Positions 24,289 to 33,716 of a DNA stretch of 64,000 nucleotides are shown piece by piece. Within the stretch, counting starts at the first letter, position 1. The number at the start of each line of letters is the position of its first letter. The notes beneath the pieces are model-generated. The model was not told the DNA's origin. It worked only from the letters and a program-made list of their open reading frames with translations, and made no database searches. Source of the stretch: Burkholderiales bacterium (GTDB lineage Bacteria; Pseudomonadota; Gammaproteobacteria; Burkholderiales; SG8-41); the NCBI GenBank assembly GCA_030683105.1, contig JAUXMZ010000078.1, forward strand, positions 1-64,000, in the 5' to 3' direction. The translations under genes and the position numbers were made by a program.

Positions 24289-25140
24289 GTGTCCGCTGAG
24301 CTCGAAAAACTCAAAAGCTGGATCGGCAGCAAGGAATTCGCCGTCGACTACGTGACCGTCCCGGCCGTGCATCGCCTTGCCGCCACGCTGGACCGCGATG
24401 ATCCGATGCCGAAAATCGGGGATCCGCTGCCGGTCGGGTGGCATTCGATATTGTTCCCGCGCGTGGTACGGCAATCGCAGATCGGCAAGGACGGGCATCC
24501 CCAGCGCGGCGATTTTCTGCCGCCGGTTCCGCTGCCGCGCCGGATGTTCGCCGGCAAGCGCATCGCTTTTCACGGGGATCTGCGCGTCGGCGATGAAGTG
24601 CGGCGCGAATCCGCCATCAAGGACGTCGTCGTCAAACAGGGGCGCAGCGGAGAGATGGTGTTCGTGACGGTAAAGACCGATATCCTGAGCCTGCGCGGCC
24701 TGGCGATTACTGAAGAACAGGATATCGTCTACCGCGGCGAACCGGATCCGAATGCGCCACCCCCGGCGCCGCAACCGGCGCCCGGCCAACCGGTGTGGTC
24801 GCGCACGGTAACCCCCGATCCGGTGCTGTTGTTCCGCTATTCAGCGCTCACCTTCAACGGCCACCGCATTCACTACGATCATCCCTACGTCACCCAGACC
24901 GAAGGTTATCCGGATCTCGTGATGAATGGCGGGCTGACCACCCTGCTGGTTTTCGAACTCGCCCGCAGCCACGGTCCCGCGCCTATTGCCTACATTTCTT
25001 CGCGCAATGTAAGACCGATGTTCGTCAACCGGCCGTTCACGCTTTGCGGCGAGCCGTCGGCCGACAATAAGACTGCGAAGCTATGGGTGGCCGATCATGC
25101 CGGCGCGCTCGCGCTGAGTGCGGAAGCGAAGTTCAATTGA
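24289..25140 (+). CDS. MaoC/FAS1-like hot-dog dehydratase (mesaconyl-CoA hydratase type)
   Basis: The 283-residue protein starts at GTG. It has a double hot-dog form: an N-terminal FAS1-like dehydratase domain (HGDLRVGDEVRRES near 100-115) and a C-terminal half with the hydratase signature FRYSALTFNGHRIHYD near 180-195, containing Asn, His and Asp. It resembles mesaconyl-C4-CoA hydratase / HTD2 proteins that add or remove water on branched dicarboxyl-CoA esters. The neighbouring CoA-transferase would supply the thioester. The precise substrate is inferred only by analogy. Confidence 0.8.
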   Translation: MSAELEKLKSWIGSKEFAVDYVTVPAVHRLAATLDRDDPMPKIGDPLPVGWHSILFPRVVRQSQIGKDGHPQRGDFLPPVPLPRRMFAGKRIAFHGDLRVGDEVRRESAIKDVVVKQGRSGEMVFVTVKTDILSLRGLAITEEQDIVYRGEPDPNAPPPAPQPAPGQPVWSRTVTPDPVLLFRYSALTFNGHRIHYDHPYVTQTEGYPDLVMNGGLTTLLVFELARSHGPAPIAYISSRNVRPMFVNRPFTLCGEPSADNKTAKLWVADHAGALALSAEAKFN

Positions 25141-25249
25141 GTCGGCGCACTGTCGCGTCACCCCGCGCGCGATCCGGGGTGCAGCAAGTTCCTCGTCCGC
25201 ATTCCGGCCCCGCCCGGAATGCGGTATCAATCAAGGCAGGAAAATAAAA

Positions 25250-26485
25250 ATGGCCGGCGGACCGCTCGAAGGCGTGCGCATCGTCGATCTGACTTCCGTA
25301 GTCGTCGGCCCACTGGCGACACAAATTCTTGCCGACCACGGAGCGGAAGTAATCAAGGTGGAGTCGAAAGCGGGCGACCTGGTCCGGGTGATGAACGGAA
25401 AATCGGTCACTCCGGGCATGGGCGCCAAGTTTCTGCACCTCAACCGCAACAAACGTTCCATCGTGCTCGACCTGAAGCAACCGGCGGGCCATGCCGCGCT
25501 GATGAAATTGATCGAGCGTTCGGACGTGCTGGTCTGGAATGTGCGGCCGCTGTCGATGGCGCGTCTCGGGCTGCGCTATGAAGACGTGTGCACCATCAAC
25601 CCGAAAATCATCTACTGCGGCATGTTCGGCTTCGGCCAGGACGGCCGCTACCGTGACAAGCCCGCCTACGACACGATCATTCAGGGGTCGGGCGGCATGG
25701 CCGCATTGCACCACCGCGCGACCGGCGAGCCGCGCTTCGTGCCCATGGTGGTCGCGGACAAAGTCGTCGGACTCATCGCGGTGCAGATGATTGCGATGGC
25801 GCTCTACCGGCGCACGCAGACGGACGAAGGCTGCGCGATCGAGATCCCGATGTTCGAGAACATGGCGAAGTTCGTACTCGAGGAACACATGTACCTAAAA
25901 ACCTTCGATCCGCCCCTGGGCGATACCGGCGATCCGCGTCTGATCGATCCGTTGAGCAAGCCTATCCCCACCAAAGACAGCTGGATCTGCATTTCCGCCA
26001 ACACCAACAACCAGGTATTCGCCTTTTTCGATGCGATCGGCCGGCCCGAACTGAAAACAGATCCGCGTTTCTCGAGCGTGCAGGCGCGCTTTGTCAACGT
26101 GAAAGACTATTTCCAGATCCGGATCGATGCGCTGAAGACCCGCACCACCGCAGAATGGATAGCGATCTTCGACCGCAGCGACGTGCCAGCGATGCCCTAC
26201 CATACGCTCGACAGCCTGATCGAAGACCGGCACCTTCAGGACGTCGGCTTCTTCGAGATGAAGAACCATCCGACTGAAGGCCGCACGCGCAACATGCGGC
26301 TACCGAACAAATGGTCCTGCGGCGTGCGCCAAGAATGGGACCCGGCCCCGAAGCTCGGGCAGCACAGCATCGACGTCCTGCGCGAGATCGGTTATTCCGA
26401 AGCGGAGATCAGCGCCATGATTGCGGATGGCGCGACGATAGACGGCCGGATTCGAACTTCCTCGGAAACGGACGGCACCGGATAA
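25250..26485 (+). CDS. CaiB/BaiF family III CoA-transferase
   Basis: The 411-residue protein starts at ATG 25250 (MAGGPLEGVRIVDLTSVVVG). It has the family's interlocked-fold motifs: HGAEVIKVESKAGD, LNRNKRSIVLDLK, and the likely catalytic Asp in MVVADKVVG. It transfers CoA between carboxylic acids such as succinate and a substrate acid. It lies about 110 bp after the hot-dog dehydratase gene. The last codons run directly into IS91-like remnant DNA, so the extreme C-terminus may have been altered by that insertion. Confidence 0.87.
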   Translation: MAGGPLEGVRIVDLTSVVVGPLATQILADHGAEVIKVESKAGDLVRVMNGKSVTPGMGAKFLHLNRNKRSIVLDLKQPAGHAALMKLIERSDVLVWNVRPLSMARLGLRYEDVCTINPKIIYCGMFGFGQDGRYRDKPAYDTIIQGSGGMAALHHRATGEPRFVPMVVADKVVGLIAVQMIAMALYRRTQTDEGCAIEIPMFENMAKFVLEEHMYLKTFDPPLGDTGDPRLIDPLSKPIPTKDSWICISANTNNQVFAFFDAIGRPELKTDPRFSSVQARFVNVKDYFQIRIDALKTRTTAEWIAIFDRSDVPAMPYHTLDSLIEDRHLQDVGFFEMKNHPTEGRTRNMRLPNKWSCGVRQEWDPAPKLGQHSIDVLREIGYSEAEISAMIADGATIDGRIRTSSETDGTG

Positions 26486-26559
26486 CGGCGACCGCGCTGG
26501 CCGCGCTGTCACCAGAAGCGCGTGCTTCCACGAGACAAGCGCTGCGCGCCGCGGCGGCA

Positions 26560-26928
26560 AACCCGGTCGGCTACGAGCGGCGGCGGCCGAAGGAAGCGAC
26601 GCTGTATCGCGTGGTGCAGGAACATTTCGAAACGTTCCTCGCCGAAGTCGAAGCCAGGGGTGCGGCGAGCTTGCCGCAATTTGTCAAAGACGAGTTCGAC
26701 GCGTTTCTCGAATGCGGGATCCTTGCCCACGGTTTCCTGCGATTGCGCTGCACGAAGTATGGCCACGAGAAGCTAGTGGCCTTTTCGTGCAAGCGGCGCG
26801 GCATTTGCCCCTCGTGCGGGGCGCGGCGCATGGCGGAAACCGCCGCCTGGCTGGTTGAGCACGTCATCCCCAAAGTGCCGGTGCGGCAATGGGTGCTGTC
26901 GTTTCCGATCCCACTGCGCAGCCTGTTT
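26560..26928 (+). pseudogene. truncated IS91-like transposase remnant
   Basis: One frame here encodes the N-terminal zinc-binding part of IS91-family transposases: YRVVQEHFETFLAEVEARG, then LRLRCTKYGHEKLVAFSCKRRG, split for length as LRLRCTKYGHEK and LVAFSCKRRG, with ICPSCGARRMAET. It ends at VLSFPIPLRSLF, just before the catalytic HUH/Tyr region. There is no proper start codon. The frame continues as non-homologous sequence, so the transposase is not functional. Confidence 0.75.
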
Positions 26929-26929
26929 C

Positions 26930-27110
26930 GGCGCGGCGCAACCGCTCGTAGGCAAACTGCTTCAGGCTCAGGGCGACCCACTGGTAGCGATCCTGGTGCG
27001 CCTGGGTGGTAAAAGGCACGGCGTCGGTGCCGGCAGCCGGCGCACGCCAGGGTCGGACCCACGCAACACACTGATCTGACATAATTACCTGTCGAATTAT
27101 CGGTCATCCT
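26930..27110 (-). other. possible further mobile-element remnant
   Basis: Read on the minus strand, one frame contains FTTQAHQDRYQWVALSLKQ and FAYERLRRAE, which looks like real coding sequence but has no family I can name. It abuts the broken IS91-like transposase, so it is probably a second truncated gene in this 830-bp graveyard. Confidence 0.3.
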
Positions 27111-27164
27111 AACGCTTAGACGCGCGTTTTTAGGGGTGAAAACCTTCTTCTAAGGAATCCCTCT

Positions 27165-27251
27165 ATGCCACGCGCGAACCGCTACTTACTGCCGGACCAC
27201 GTCTGGCACATCACCCACCGCCGCCATAAGCAAACCTTAGGGGACCACTAA
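27165..27251 (+). pseudogene. N-terminal fragment of a REP-associated tyrosine transposase (RAYT)
   Basis: A 28-codon frame, MPRANRYLLPDHVWHITHRR then HKQTLGDH and a stop, matches the start of Y1/RAYT transposases (WHITHRxHK). The rest of the gene is missing. An SD-like AAGGA precedes it. A perfect inverted repeat follows at 27279-27309. Confidence 0.65.
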
Positions 27252-27278
27252 AGATGGCGAAGGGCTGATCTACTTTAT

Positions 27279-27309
27279 CAAGTTTCTTATTGGTCCCATA
27301 AGAAACTTG
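27279..27309. repeat. perfect 12-bp inverted repeat (hairpin) next to the RAYT fragment
   Basis: CAAGTTTCTTAT - TGGTCCC - ATAAGAAACTTG has a perfect stem and a 7-nt loop. It could be the REP hairpin served by the RAYT, or a terminator for the minus-strand oxidoreductase that ends at 27317. No U-run follows on either strand. Confidence 0.55.
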
Positions 27310-27316
27310 GTGCGGC

Positions 27317-28294
27317 TCAGGATGGGGCCAGAGTAATCGGCGTGCGGGTTTTGATCGCCTGCGCGATCGCTTCGAGCGCCGATACGGTCTGTATCATGTG
27401 CGACGCTGGCACCGGATACGCCGCACCGCCTGCGACGGCATCAGCAAAGGCTTCGAGTTCGTAGTGCAGGGCGTTGACCGGATCGAAGCTGAGCCGCCGC
27501 AGCTTGGCGCCGCTCGCATGCAGCACCAGTTCGGTGGCGCCCAGCGCCTCGGCTGAGCCTTCGGTGCCGAACACGTGCACGCGCCAGTAGAGCGGGGTGA
27601 CCCGCACACCGCTTAGCACGCCGCACACGCCGTTTTCGAATTCAAACAGTGTCGCCAGCGTGTCCAGCGGCGCGGGCTGGGTCTGGCGCGTGAGCAGCTG
27701 CGACTGCACCCGGCGCACCGGGCCCACGAGATTGATGAAGGCGTCGAGCACGTGGATGCCGGTGGAGGTCATGCTGCCGGCAGGGGCCTCGTCAGGAGAT
27801 TCCCGCCAGCTGTAGGCAAACTTGCGCGCATTGTCGTTGCTGAAATGTCCCTCGATGTGCAGCACTTCGCCCAGTTCGCCGCTGTCGACCACGCGCTTGA
27901 GTTCGAGCATCGAGGGCCAGAAGCGCTTGTCCTGTCCCACACCGAGCGCAACCCCGGCTTCCCGGCAGGCCTGCACCGCGCGCTCGGCATCGGCGCGGGT
28001 CAGCGCCAGCGGCTTTTCGCAGAACACCGCCTTGCCGGCGCGCGCGGCGGCGACAACCTGGTCCGCGTGCAGCGAATTGGGAGTGGCCAGCACGATGGCC
28101 TGGATCTGCGGGTCTTTGAGTAACTCTGAATAATCGCTGGATAACGCCAGCCCGTGCTTCCCGGTGAAGTCACGCACGGCATCGGGATGCCGCACCACGC
28201 CCCGCACAAAGCGCAGCCGCTCGCTTTTGCCCTGTACCGAATTGACGTGGTTCTGGCCCCAGCGGCCGAGGCCGACGATAGCGGCGTTGATCAC
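27317..28294 (-). CDS. Gfo/Idh/MocA family NAD(P)-dependent oxidoreductase
   Basis: The 325-residue protein has the Rossmann loop GLGRWG (8-13), the EKP motif at 93-95 and a C-terminal domain of the family. It is one of three such enzymes in the window and is only distantly similar to those at 10177-12525. It starts 3 bp after the stop of a Bug gene in the same direction, so the two form a tight operon in which the receptor would bring in the oxidoreductase substrate or a precursor. Confidence 0.85.
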   Translation of the reverse strand: MINAAIVGLGRWGQNHVNSVQGKSERLRFVRGVVRHPDAVRDFTGKHGLALSSDYSELLKDPQIQAIVLATPNSLHADQVVAAARAGKAVFCEKPLALTRADAERAVQACREAGVALGVGQDKRFWPSMLELKRVVDSGELGEVLHIEGHFSNDNARKFAYSWRESPDEAPAGSMTSTGIHVLDAFINLVGPVRRVQSQLLTRQTQPAPLDTLATLFEFENGVCGVLSGVRVTPLYWRVHVFGTEGSAEALGATELVLHASGAKLRRLSFDPVNALHYELEAFADAVAGGAAYPVPASHMIQTVSALEAIAQAIKTRTPITLAPS

Positions 28295-28297
28295 CCG

Positions 28298-29263
28298 TCA
28301 GTCGGCTTTGGCGCCGGAGGCCTTGACTACCGCGGCGTAGCGCACGGTCTCGCTCTTGATGAAGCTGGCGAACTGTTCCGGAGTGCTGGTCAAGGGCTCG
28401 ACATCGACGGCCGCGAGCCGCTTGCGCAGGTCGGCGGAGGTAAGGGCCTTCGTGAGTTCCTGATTCAGCGTGGCGACTATGCCGGCCGGCGTGCCCGCGG
28501 GGGCGAGTATGCCGTACCAGATTGGAACCTCGTAGTTGTCCACGCCGGCTTCCTTGGCGGTCGGCACGTTGGGCAGCGCCGAGGCGCGCCGGTCCGAGAG
28601 CACGGCGAGCGGGCGGATTTTCCCGGCCTGGATCTGCGGTATCGTGGGCGGCACCGCAATCACCAGCATGTCGACCTGGCCGCCCATCAGTCCCACCATC
28701 GCCTGGCCCGTGCCTTTGAACGGGACATGCACCATTTTGATGTTGGCAAGGCTTTTCAGCAGCTCGCTCGCCAGATGCGTGGTAGTGCCGACCCCGCCGG
28801 AACCGAAGTTGAGCTTGTTGGGGTTGCTGCGCGCAAGCTGGATGAATTCCTTGAGCGTTTTTGCCGGCACCGAGGGATGGACGATCATCAGGTTCTGGAT
28901 CGTGGCCACCAGCGAGATCGGCGCGAGATCCCTGATCGGATCGTAATTGAGTTTGGCATAGAGCGAAGGGCTGATTGCGATCAGGGGAGAGCTCAGCACG
29001 ATGGTATAGCCGTCTGGCGGCGACTTGGAGGCCACCTCGACGCCGAGATTGCCGCCGGCGCCGGGCCGGTTGTCTATGACCACCGGGTGGCCGATCTGCT
29101 CGGAAAGTTTTTGCCCGATGGCGCGGCCGAGGATGTCGGTGGGGCCGCCAGGCGGAAACGGCAGGATCAGGCGTATCTGCTTGCTAGGATAGCTTTGTGC
29201 ACCCAGCGGGCCGACCATCGCGCCCAAAAGTATTAATATGCTTATGATTGCGCGCGCACCCAT
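28298..29263 (-). CDS. Bug/TctC periplasmic solute-binding protein
   Basis: The 321-residue protein has a hydrophobic N-terminal signal with cleavage near LGA-QS (about residue 22). The motifs are PPGGPTD, IDNRPGAGGN, PPDGYTI and VPFKGTGQA. It is directly upstream of, and nearly touching, the Gfo/Idh/MocA gene. No membrane components are adjacent. The ligand is unknown, probably a polyol-derived acid if the pairing is meaningful. Confidence 0.9.
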   Translation of the reverse strand: MGARAIISILILLGAMVGPLGAQSYPSKQIRLILPFPPGGPTDILGRAIGQKLSEQIGHPVVIDNRPGAGGNLGVEVASKSPPDGYTIVLSSPLIAISPSLYAKLNYDPIRDLAPISLVATIQNLMIVHPSVPAKTLKEFIQLARSNPNKLNFGSGGVGTTTHLASELLKSLANIKMVHVPFKGTGQAMVGLMGGQVDMLVIAVPPTIPQIQAGKIRPLAVLSDRRASALPNVPTAKEAGVDNYEVPIWYGILAPAGTPAGIVATLNQELTKALTSADLRKRLAAVDVEPLTSTPEQFASFIKSETVRYAAVVKASGAKAD

Positions 29264-29436
29264 TCCGGTCTCCTCGCTTATTTATCTGACAGATGACAAA
29301 TGAATTTACGCCGCTTCATAACGCCCGTCAATTAAGAGCTGTCGCCATTAACAGTTTGAAACGAACACGGCATAAAATCGGCGCATAGAGCGCCATGCGA
29401 CTGTCGCATGACGTGTTCTCTGAGCAGGGAGGCGTG

Positions 29437-30318
29437 ATGCAGAAAAAAGTGGGGTTCGTCGGAGTAGGGTTGATGGGCGGCTGGCTGGCTAAGCACCTGC
29501 TTGCGGCCGGTTATCCGGTGACGGCCTACGACACAGACCCGTCCAAAGTCGATGCGATCGTGAAGGAAGGCGGGAAAAAAACGGATAGTCCCGATCAGAT
29601 TGCGCCCCAGGTCGACGTGCTCATCCTGTCTTTGCCGGACTCGTCGGTCGTGAACAAAGTCGTCAGACACAACCTGAGGCTGTTTGAAACCGGGCGCAAG
29701 GGGCTCATCGTTATTGATTGCTCGACAGCGGATCCCGCGATGTCGGAGACGCTTGCCGCTGAACTGGGAGAGAAGGGCATCGAAATGCTGGATGCCACCA
29801 TCAGCGGCACGAGTGAAATGTGCGCGGTCAAGGACACGATATTCATGGTCGGTGGCGCGAAGGCAGTCTACGAGCAATGCGTGCCGCTGTTTGCCGCAAT
29901 GGGCCGCGAATCGGTCTACATGGGAGACAGCGGCAAAGGCGCGGCGATCAAGCTCGTGGTGAACCTGGTTTTGTCGTTAAACCGCATGGCACTGGCGGAG
30001 GGTCTCACGCTCGCGAAAAAAGCGGGGCTGGACCAACTGCAGACACTCGAGGTGCTCAAGAAATCGGCGGCGTTCTCCAAGGCCATGGACCAGAAGGGTT
30101 ACCGCATGGTCGAGAGAAGATTTCTGCCGCCGGCCGGCTACCTGTCGACCCATTACAAGGATGTGCGGCTCATGCTGGCGCTGGGTGCACGCCTCGATTG
30201 TCCGCTGCCGCTCATCAGCCTGAACGCGCAGGCGCTCGCCTCTGAAATCTGCAAGGGGCGCGGCGACTGGGACAGCTCCGACATCATTTCGTTTTACGAT
30301 GCATTGGCGAACCTCTGA
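29437..30318 (+). CDS. 3-hydroxyisobutyrate-dehydrogenase-like oxidoreductase
   Basis: The 293-residue protein starts at ATG 29437 behind GGGAGG; an earlier ATG (29395) would add 14 unlikely residues. The Rossmann loop is GVGLMG near 9-14. The substrate segment DATISGTSEM and the catalytic Lys in GKGAAIKLVVN follow. It is a paralogue of the gene at 16745-17677 and would oxidise a beta-hydroxyacid such as tartronate semialdehyde or 3-hydroxyisobutyrate. It lies alone between the Bug-oxidoreductase pair and tctCBA. Confidence 0.87.
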   Translation: MQKKVGFVGVGLMGGWLAKHLLAAGYPVTAYDTDPSKVDAIVKEGGKKTDSPDQIAPQVDVLILSLPDSSVVNKVVRHNLRLFETGRKGLIVIDCSTADPAMSETLAAELGEKGIEMLDATISGTSEMCAVKDTIFMVGGAKAVYEQCVPLFAAMGRESVYMGDSGKGAAIKLVVNLVLSLNRMALAEGLTLAKKAGLDQLQTLEVLKKSAAFSKAMDQKGYRMVERRFLPPAGYLSTHYKDVRLMLALGARLDCPLPLISLNAQALASEICKGRGDWDSSDIISFYDALANL

Positions 30319-30413
30319 CCGGCGCCCGACCACCGATTAACCGGGCCCGTTCATAGGATATCGCGATTGAGTATATTCGGATATTGAATAATGCAGGATC
30401 TGGGGTGGACAAG

Positions 30414-30462
30414 CTGGTAACCAGGTGAGATTATTTACCTGCAGAGACACCTTTCAAAGGTG
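30414..30462. promoter_or_regulatory. two palindromes upstream of tctC
   Basis: CTGGTAACCAG (30414-30424) and CACCTTTCAAAGGTG (30448-30462) are perfect palindromes 54-100 bp before the tctC start. They could be operators for a regulator of the transport operon or stem-loops in its leader. No known consensus is matched. Confidence 0.35.
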
Positions 30463-30515
30463 CTGGTTTATCGAATGATGCTGCAACTCAAATCTAATCC
30501 AAGGAGGAGAGAACC

Positions 30516-31502
30516 ATGAAAAGAATATTTATAAACATCCTGAGCGTTTTGCCATGTCTGGGATTTTTCGGATTAGGGAGTGCGCTGGCCGCCGAGAAGT
30601 ACCCGGTGAAGCCGATCGTCTTCATCGTCGGGGTCGAGGCCGGCGCCGACGGCGATGTCCTGGTGCGGCCGATCATGCAAAAAGTTTCCCAGATGCTGGG
30701 CCAGCCCGTGCTGATCGTGAACAAGCCCGGCGGCGGCAGTTCCATCGCCTACCGTGAAATTCACGCCGCCAAACCCGACGGCTATACGCTGGGCTGGGGA
30801 TCGGCGACCATCATCACCAACAAGCTGCAGGGGGTGTCGCCGATCGACTATCATGATTTTACCCACCTCGGGGCCTACGCGACCTTTTTCCCGATCGTGA
30901 TCGCCTCCACCAAGAGCGCCGTCAGGTTCAACACCATCCAGGAAGCCATTGCCCATGCGAAGGCCAACCCCGGGAAAGTCAACATGTCGACGGGGGGGGT
31001 CGGGCAGAGCTGGTGGGTCGCCGCCATGTCATTCCTGGGGGGGACCGGCCTTAACATCAACACGATTCCGCAGGCGGGCGCGGGTGCCCTGACCGTGGCC
31101 CAGGTGGCGGGCGGGCATGCCGAACTCGGGGTTGCGGCGATGGGTTCGGCGAAGAGCATGGTCGACAGCGGGCAGGTCAAATTCCTGGCGACACTGGGGG
31201 CAGCGCGGGCGCCGGCACCGTATGACAAGGTGCCCACCGTGAAAGAGCTTGGATACGATGTCAGCTGGGAATCCACTAATTTCATCATGGGGCCGCCCAA
31301 ACTACCGAAAGAGATCGCGGAGGTCCTCGCCAGCGCGATTGAAAAGGCAGCAAAAGACCCTGAGTTCGTCAAACTTGCCACCGAGCGCAATACCCGCTGG
31401 GAATACATTCCGCCGGACAAGATAGTCTCCGATTTCGACAAGCGCAGAGTTGTCGTGCGGGATATCATGGGCAAAGCCGGGATCCTGAAAGAAATCAAAT
31501 AA
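30516..31502 (+). CDS. tctC: TctC, periplasmic receptor of the tripartite tricarboxylate transporter
   Basis: The 328-residue protein has a signal peptide ending near ALA-AEK (about residue 25). Compared with the other receptors here its first ligand loop is divergent (VGVEAGADGD in place of PGGxxD), but VNKPGGGSS and KPDGYTL are recognisable. It is followed by tctB and tctA, so it is the one receptor in this window with its own membrane subunits. A strong AGGAGG site precedes the ATG. Confidence 0.9.
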   Translation: MKRIFINILSVLPCLGFFGLGSALAAEKYPVKPIVFIVGVEAGADGDVLVRPIMQKVSQMLGQPVLIVNKPGGGSSIAYREIHAAKPDGYTLGWGSATIITNKLQGVSPIDYHDFTHLGAYATFFPIVIASTKSAVRFNTIQEAIAHAKANPGKVNMSTGGVGQSWWVAAMSFLGGTGLNINTIPQAGAGALTVAQVAGGHAELGVAAMGSAKSMVDSGQVKFLATLGAARAPAPYDKVPTVKELGYDVSWESTNFIMGPPKLPKEIAEVLASAIEKAAKDPEFVKLATERNTRWEYIPPDKIVSDFDKRRVVVRDIMGKAGILKEIK

Positions 31503-31734
31503 GCCGTTGGATCCGGCGTCGATACGGGTGATGCCGGGCTGCGGTCTGACTGCAGCGGCCTCCGGTGTCACCCCGGCGTTGTGCGGGTACGCGCAATGTG
31601 CGAGGCGCAACTCATCAGCCGAGATGAGGACGATACACTCGGATCAATCCTGGTGAACTATCGAGCGGTTGCCCGGACGGCGGGCAGCTGTCTCAGCTGA
31701 AAAACGGCCTGGAGCCAACAGGAGGAAAGCCGGC

Positions 31735-32178
31735 ATGTTCAGACTCGAAATATTTTTTCTGGGTTTTCTTTTCATTCTTGGTGCCGCGATAACCGCCGTG
31801 TCCTGGGGATATGGCGTCGGGAATCTAGCCCGTCCCGGGCCGGGTTTTTATCCCGTCATGGTCGGCGCGGCAATCGCCATTTTTTCTTTTTTCATCTTCG
31901 TGTCCGAATTGAAGATCAAGTCACGCAAGGCCGTTCTCGACAAGGCGGGTGCCAAAAAGCTCGCCCTCATGGCCGCGACCTTTTGTTTGTGGATAGTCAC
32001 GATGCCGTATCTGGGCTATGTCCTGGTTACCCTGCTCGCCACGTACGCGTTCTGCAAGATCATGAAGCTCGAGGGCTGGCGCAAGCCGCTGGCCGTGTCC
32101 GGCGGCACGGCGTTGTTTCTGTACCTGCTGTTCGACTACTGGCTCTACATCGACCTGCCGCGCGGGATTTTAGGGTAA
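31735..32178 (+). CDS. tctB: TctB, small membrane subunit
   Basis: The 147-residue protein starts at ATG 31735 behind AGGAGG. It has four predicted transmembrane segments (about 3-25, 38-57, 76-95 and 105-140) and the TctB feature PGPGFYPVMVG near residues 33-43. It forms the inner-membrane complex with TctA. The 230-bp gap after tctC has no gene and may hold a processing or attenuation site, though no clear hairpin was found. Confidence 0.88.
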   Translation: MFRLEIFFLGFLFILGAAITAVSWGYGVGNLARPGPGFYPVMVGAAIAIFSFFIFVSELKIKSRKAVLDKAGAKKLALMAATFCLWIVTMPYLGYVLVTLLATYAFCKIMKLEGWRKPLAVSGGTALFLYLLFDYWLYIDLPRGILG

Positions 32179-32190
32179 AGGGAAACGGCC

Positions 32191-33708
32191 ATGGAAGGGT
32201 TGGAGCTTCTTTATAACGGGTTCGTCAACAGCCTCACGATGGTGAATCTCGTGGCCTGTTTCTCGGGCGCGCTGATCGGCACGCTCGTCGGCGTCCTGCC
32301 CGGGTTGGGGCCTACGGCGACCATGGCACTGATGCTGCCTTTTACCCTGTCTTTCGGCCCGACGACCGGCCTGATCATGATGACAGGGGTGTGGTATGGC
32401 GCCATGTATGGCGGCTCTACCACCTCGATTCTGGTCAACATACCGGGAGAAGCTGCAAGCGTCGTGACCTGCATCGACGGTTACCAGATGTGCAAAAACG
32501 GGCGGGCGGGGGCGGCCCTGGCGCTGGTGGCGGTCGGCTCTTTCGTTGCCGGCACGATCGGGATACTAGGGCTGCAGTTTTTCGCGCCCCTTCTCGGCAA
32601 TGCCGCGCTGGCCTTCGGCCCGTCCGAATTCCTGTGCTTCATGATCTTCGCCTTTGTCCTGCTGTCCAACCTGTCGGCCGACGCCCCGCTCAAGGGCGGG
32701 GTCATGATCGCGCTGGGCCTGTTTGTCAGTTCGGTCGGCATCAATCCCATGGACAGCTATCCGCGCTTTACCTTTGGTTCGGAAACGCTGATGCTCGGCA
32801 TCGATTTTCTGCCTATCGCCATGGGACTGTTCGGCATTTCCGAGATCCTGAACATCGCGATTGAAAAGTACGTGAAGCCGATGGTCAACAAAATCCGCCT
32901 GCGGGAACTTTATCCGAACAAAAGCGAAATCCGGCGCTCCGTTGCACCGGCATTGCGGGGTTCGGTGTTGGGGTTCTTCGTCGGGCTGCTGCCGGGGCCG
33001 TGCACCGTAATTTCCTCGTTTGTCTCTTATTCCCTGGAAAAACGAATTTCCAAGACGCCCGAGGCGTTCGGGCACGGTGCGGTGGAGGGCGTTGTCGGCC
33101 CGGAGTCCGCAAACAACAGCGCGGTGATGGGTTCGATGATCCCGCTGCTGACCCTGGGCATCCCTTTTGCGGCGCCGAGCGCCATTATGCTCGCGGGGCT
33201 CAGGATGCATAACGTCGAGCCGGGCCCCATGCTGTTCATCAACTTCCCGGAAATATTCTGGACGTTCATTGCGGCGATGTACCTTGGAAATTTCATGCTG
33301 CTGGTCCTCAACCTGCCGCTGGTCGGGCTGTTCGCGCGCGTGGCCGTGATCCGTCCCCAGATCCTGATGCCCATCATCAGCCTGATCTGCCTGGTCGGCG
33401 TCTACAGCGTGAGAAATTCGCTGCTCGACGTGTGGGTGATGATCATCGCCGGTGTCGTGGGATATTTCCTGCGCAAATGGAAATACCCGATCGCCGCCCT
33501 GATCATCGGCATCGTGTTGGGGCCGACGACGGAAAACAGCCTGCGGCAGACGCTGACGATGTTCAGGGGCGACCTGACGCAGATCGTGAATTACCCGATT
33601 TCTCTCACGCTGCTGGGCCTGTCGGCGGCGTTCCTGGCGTACAAGCTGCTGGCGCCGCTGTGGGGCAGCAAGTACGCGCTCAAACTCGAGGCCGATGACA
33701 CGCTCTGA
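32191..33708 (+). CDS. tctA: TctA, large membrane subunit
   Basis: The 505-residue polytopic protein has the TctA motifs GVLPGLGPTATMALMLP near residues 35-51 and its repeat-half counterpart GLLPGPCTVISS near 267-278, which are the two halves of the inverted-topology core. It carries out sodium- or proton-driven import of the ligand delivered by TctC. The gene starts 12 bp after tctB. It is the only TctA in the window. Confidence 0.93.
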   Translation: MEGLELLYNGFVNSLTMVNLVACFSGALIGTLVGVLPGLGPTATMALMLPFTLSFGPTTGLIMMTGVWYGAMYGGSTTSILVNIPGEAASVVTCIDGYQMCKNGRAGAALALVAVGSFVAGTIGILGLQFFAPLLGNAALAFGPSEFLCFMIFAFVLLSNLSADAPLKGGVMIALGLFVSSVGINPMDSYPRFTFGSETLMLGIDFLPIAMGLFGISEILNIAIEKYVKPMVNKIRLRELYPNKSEIRRSVAPALRGSVLGFFVGLLPGPCTVISSFVSYSLEKRISKTPEAFGHGAVEGVVGPESANNSAVMGSMIPLLTLGIPFAAPSAIMLAGLRMHNVEPGPMLFINFPEIFWTFIAAMYLGNFMLLVLNLPLVGLFARVAVIRPQILMPIISLICLVGVYSVRNSLLDVWVMIIAGVVGYFLRKWKYPIAALIIGIVLGPTTENSLRQTLTMFRGDLTQIVNYPISLTLLGLSAAFLAYKLLAPLWGSKYALKLEADDTL

Positions 33709-33716
33709 GGCCCGCG

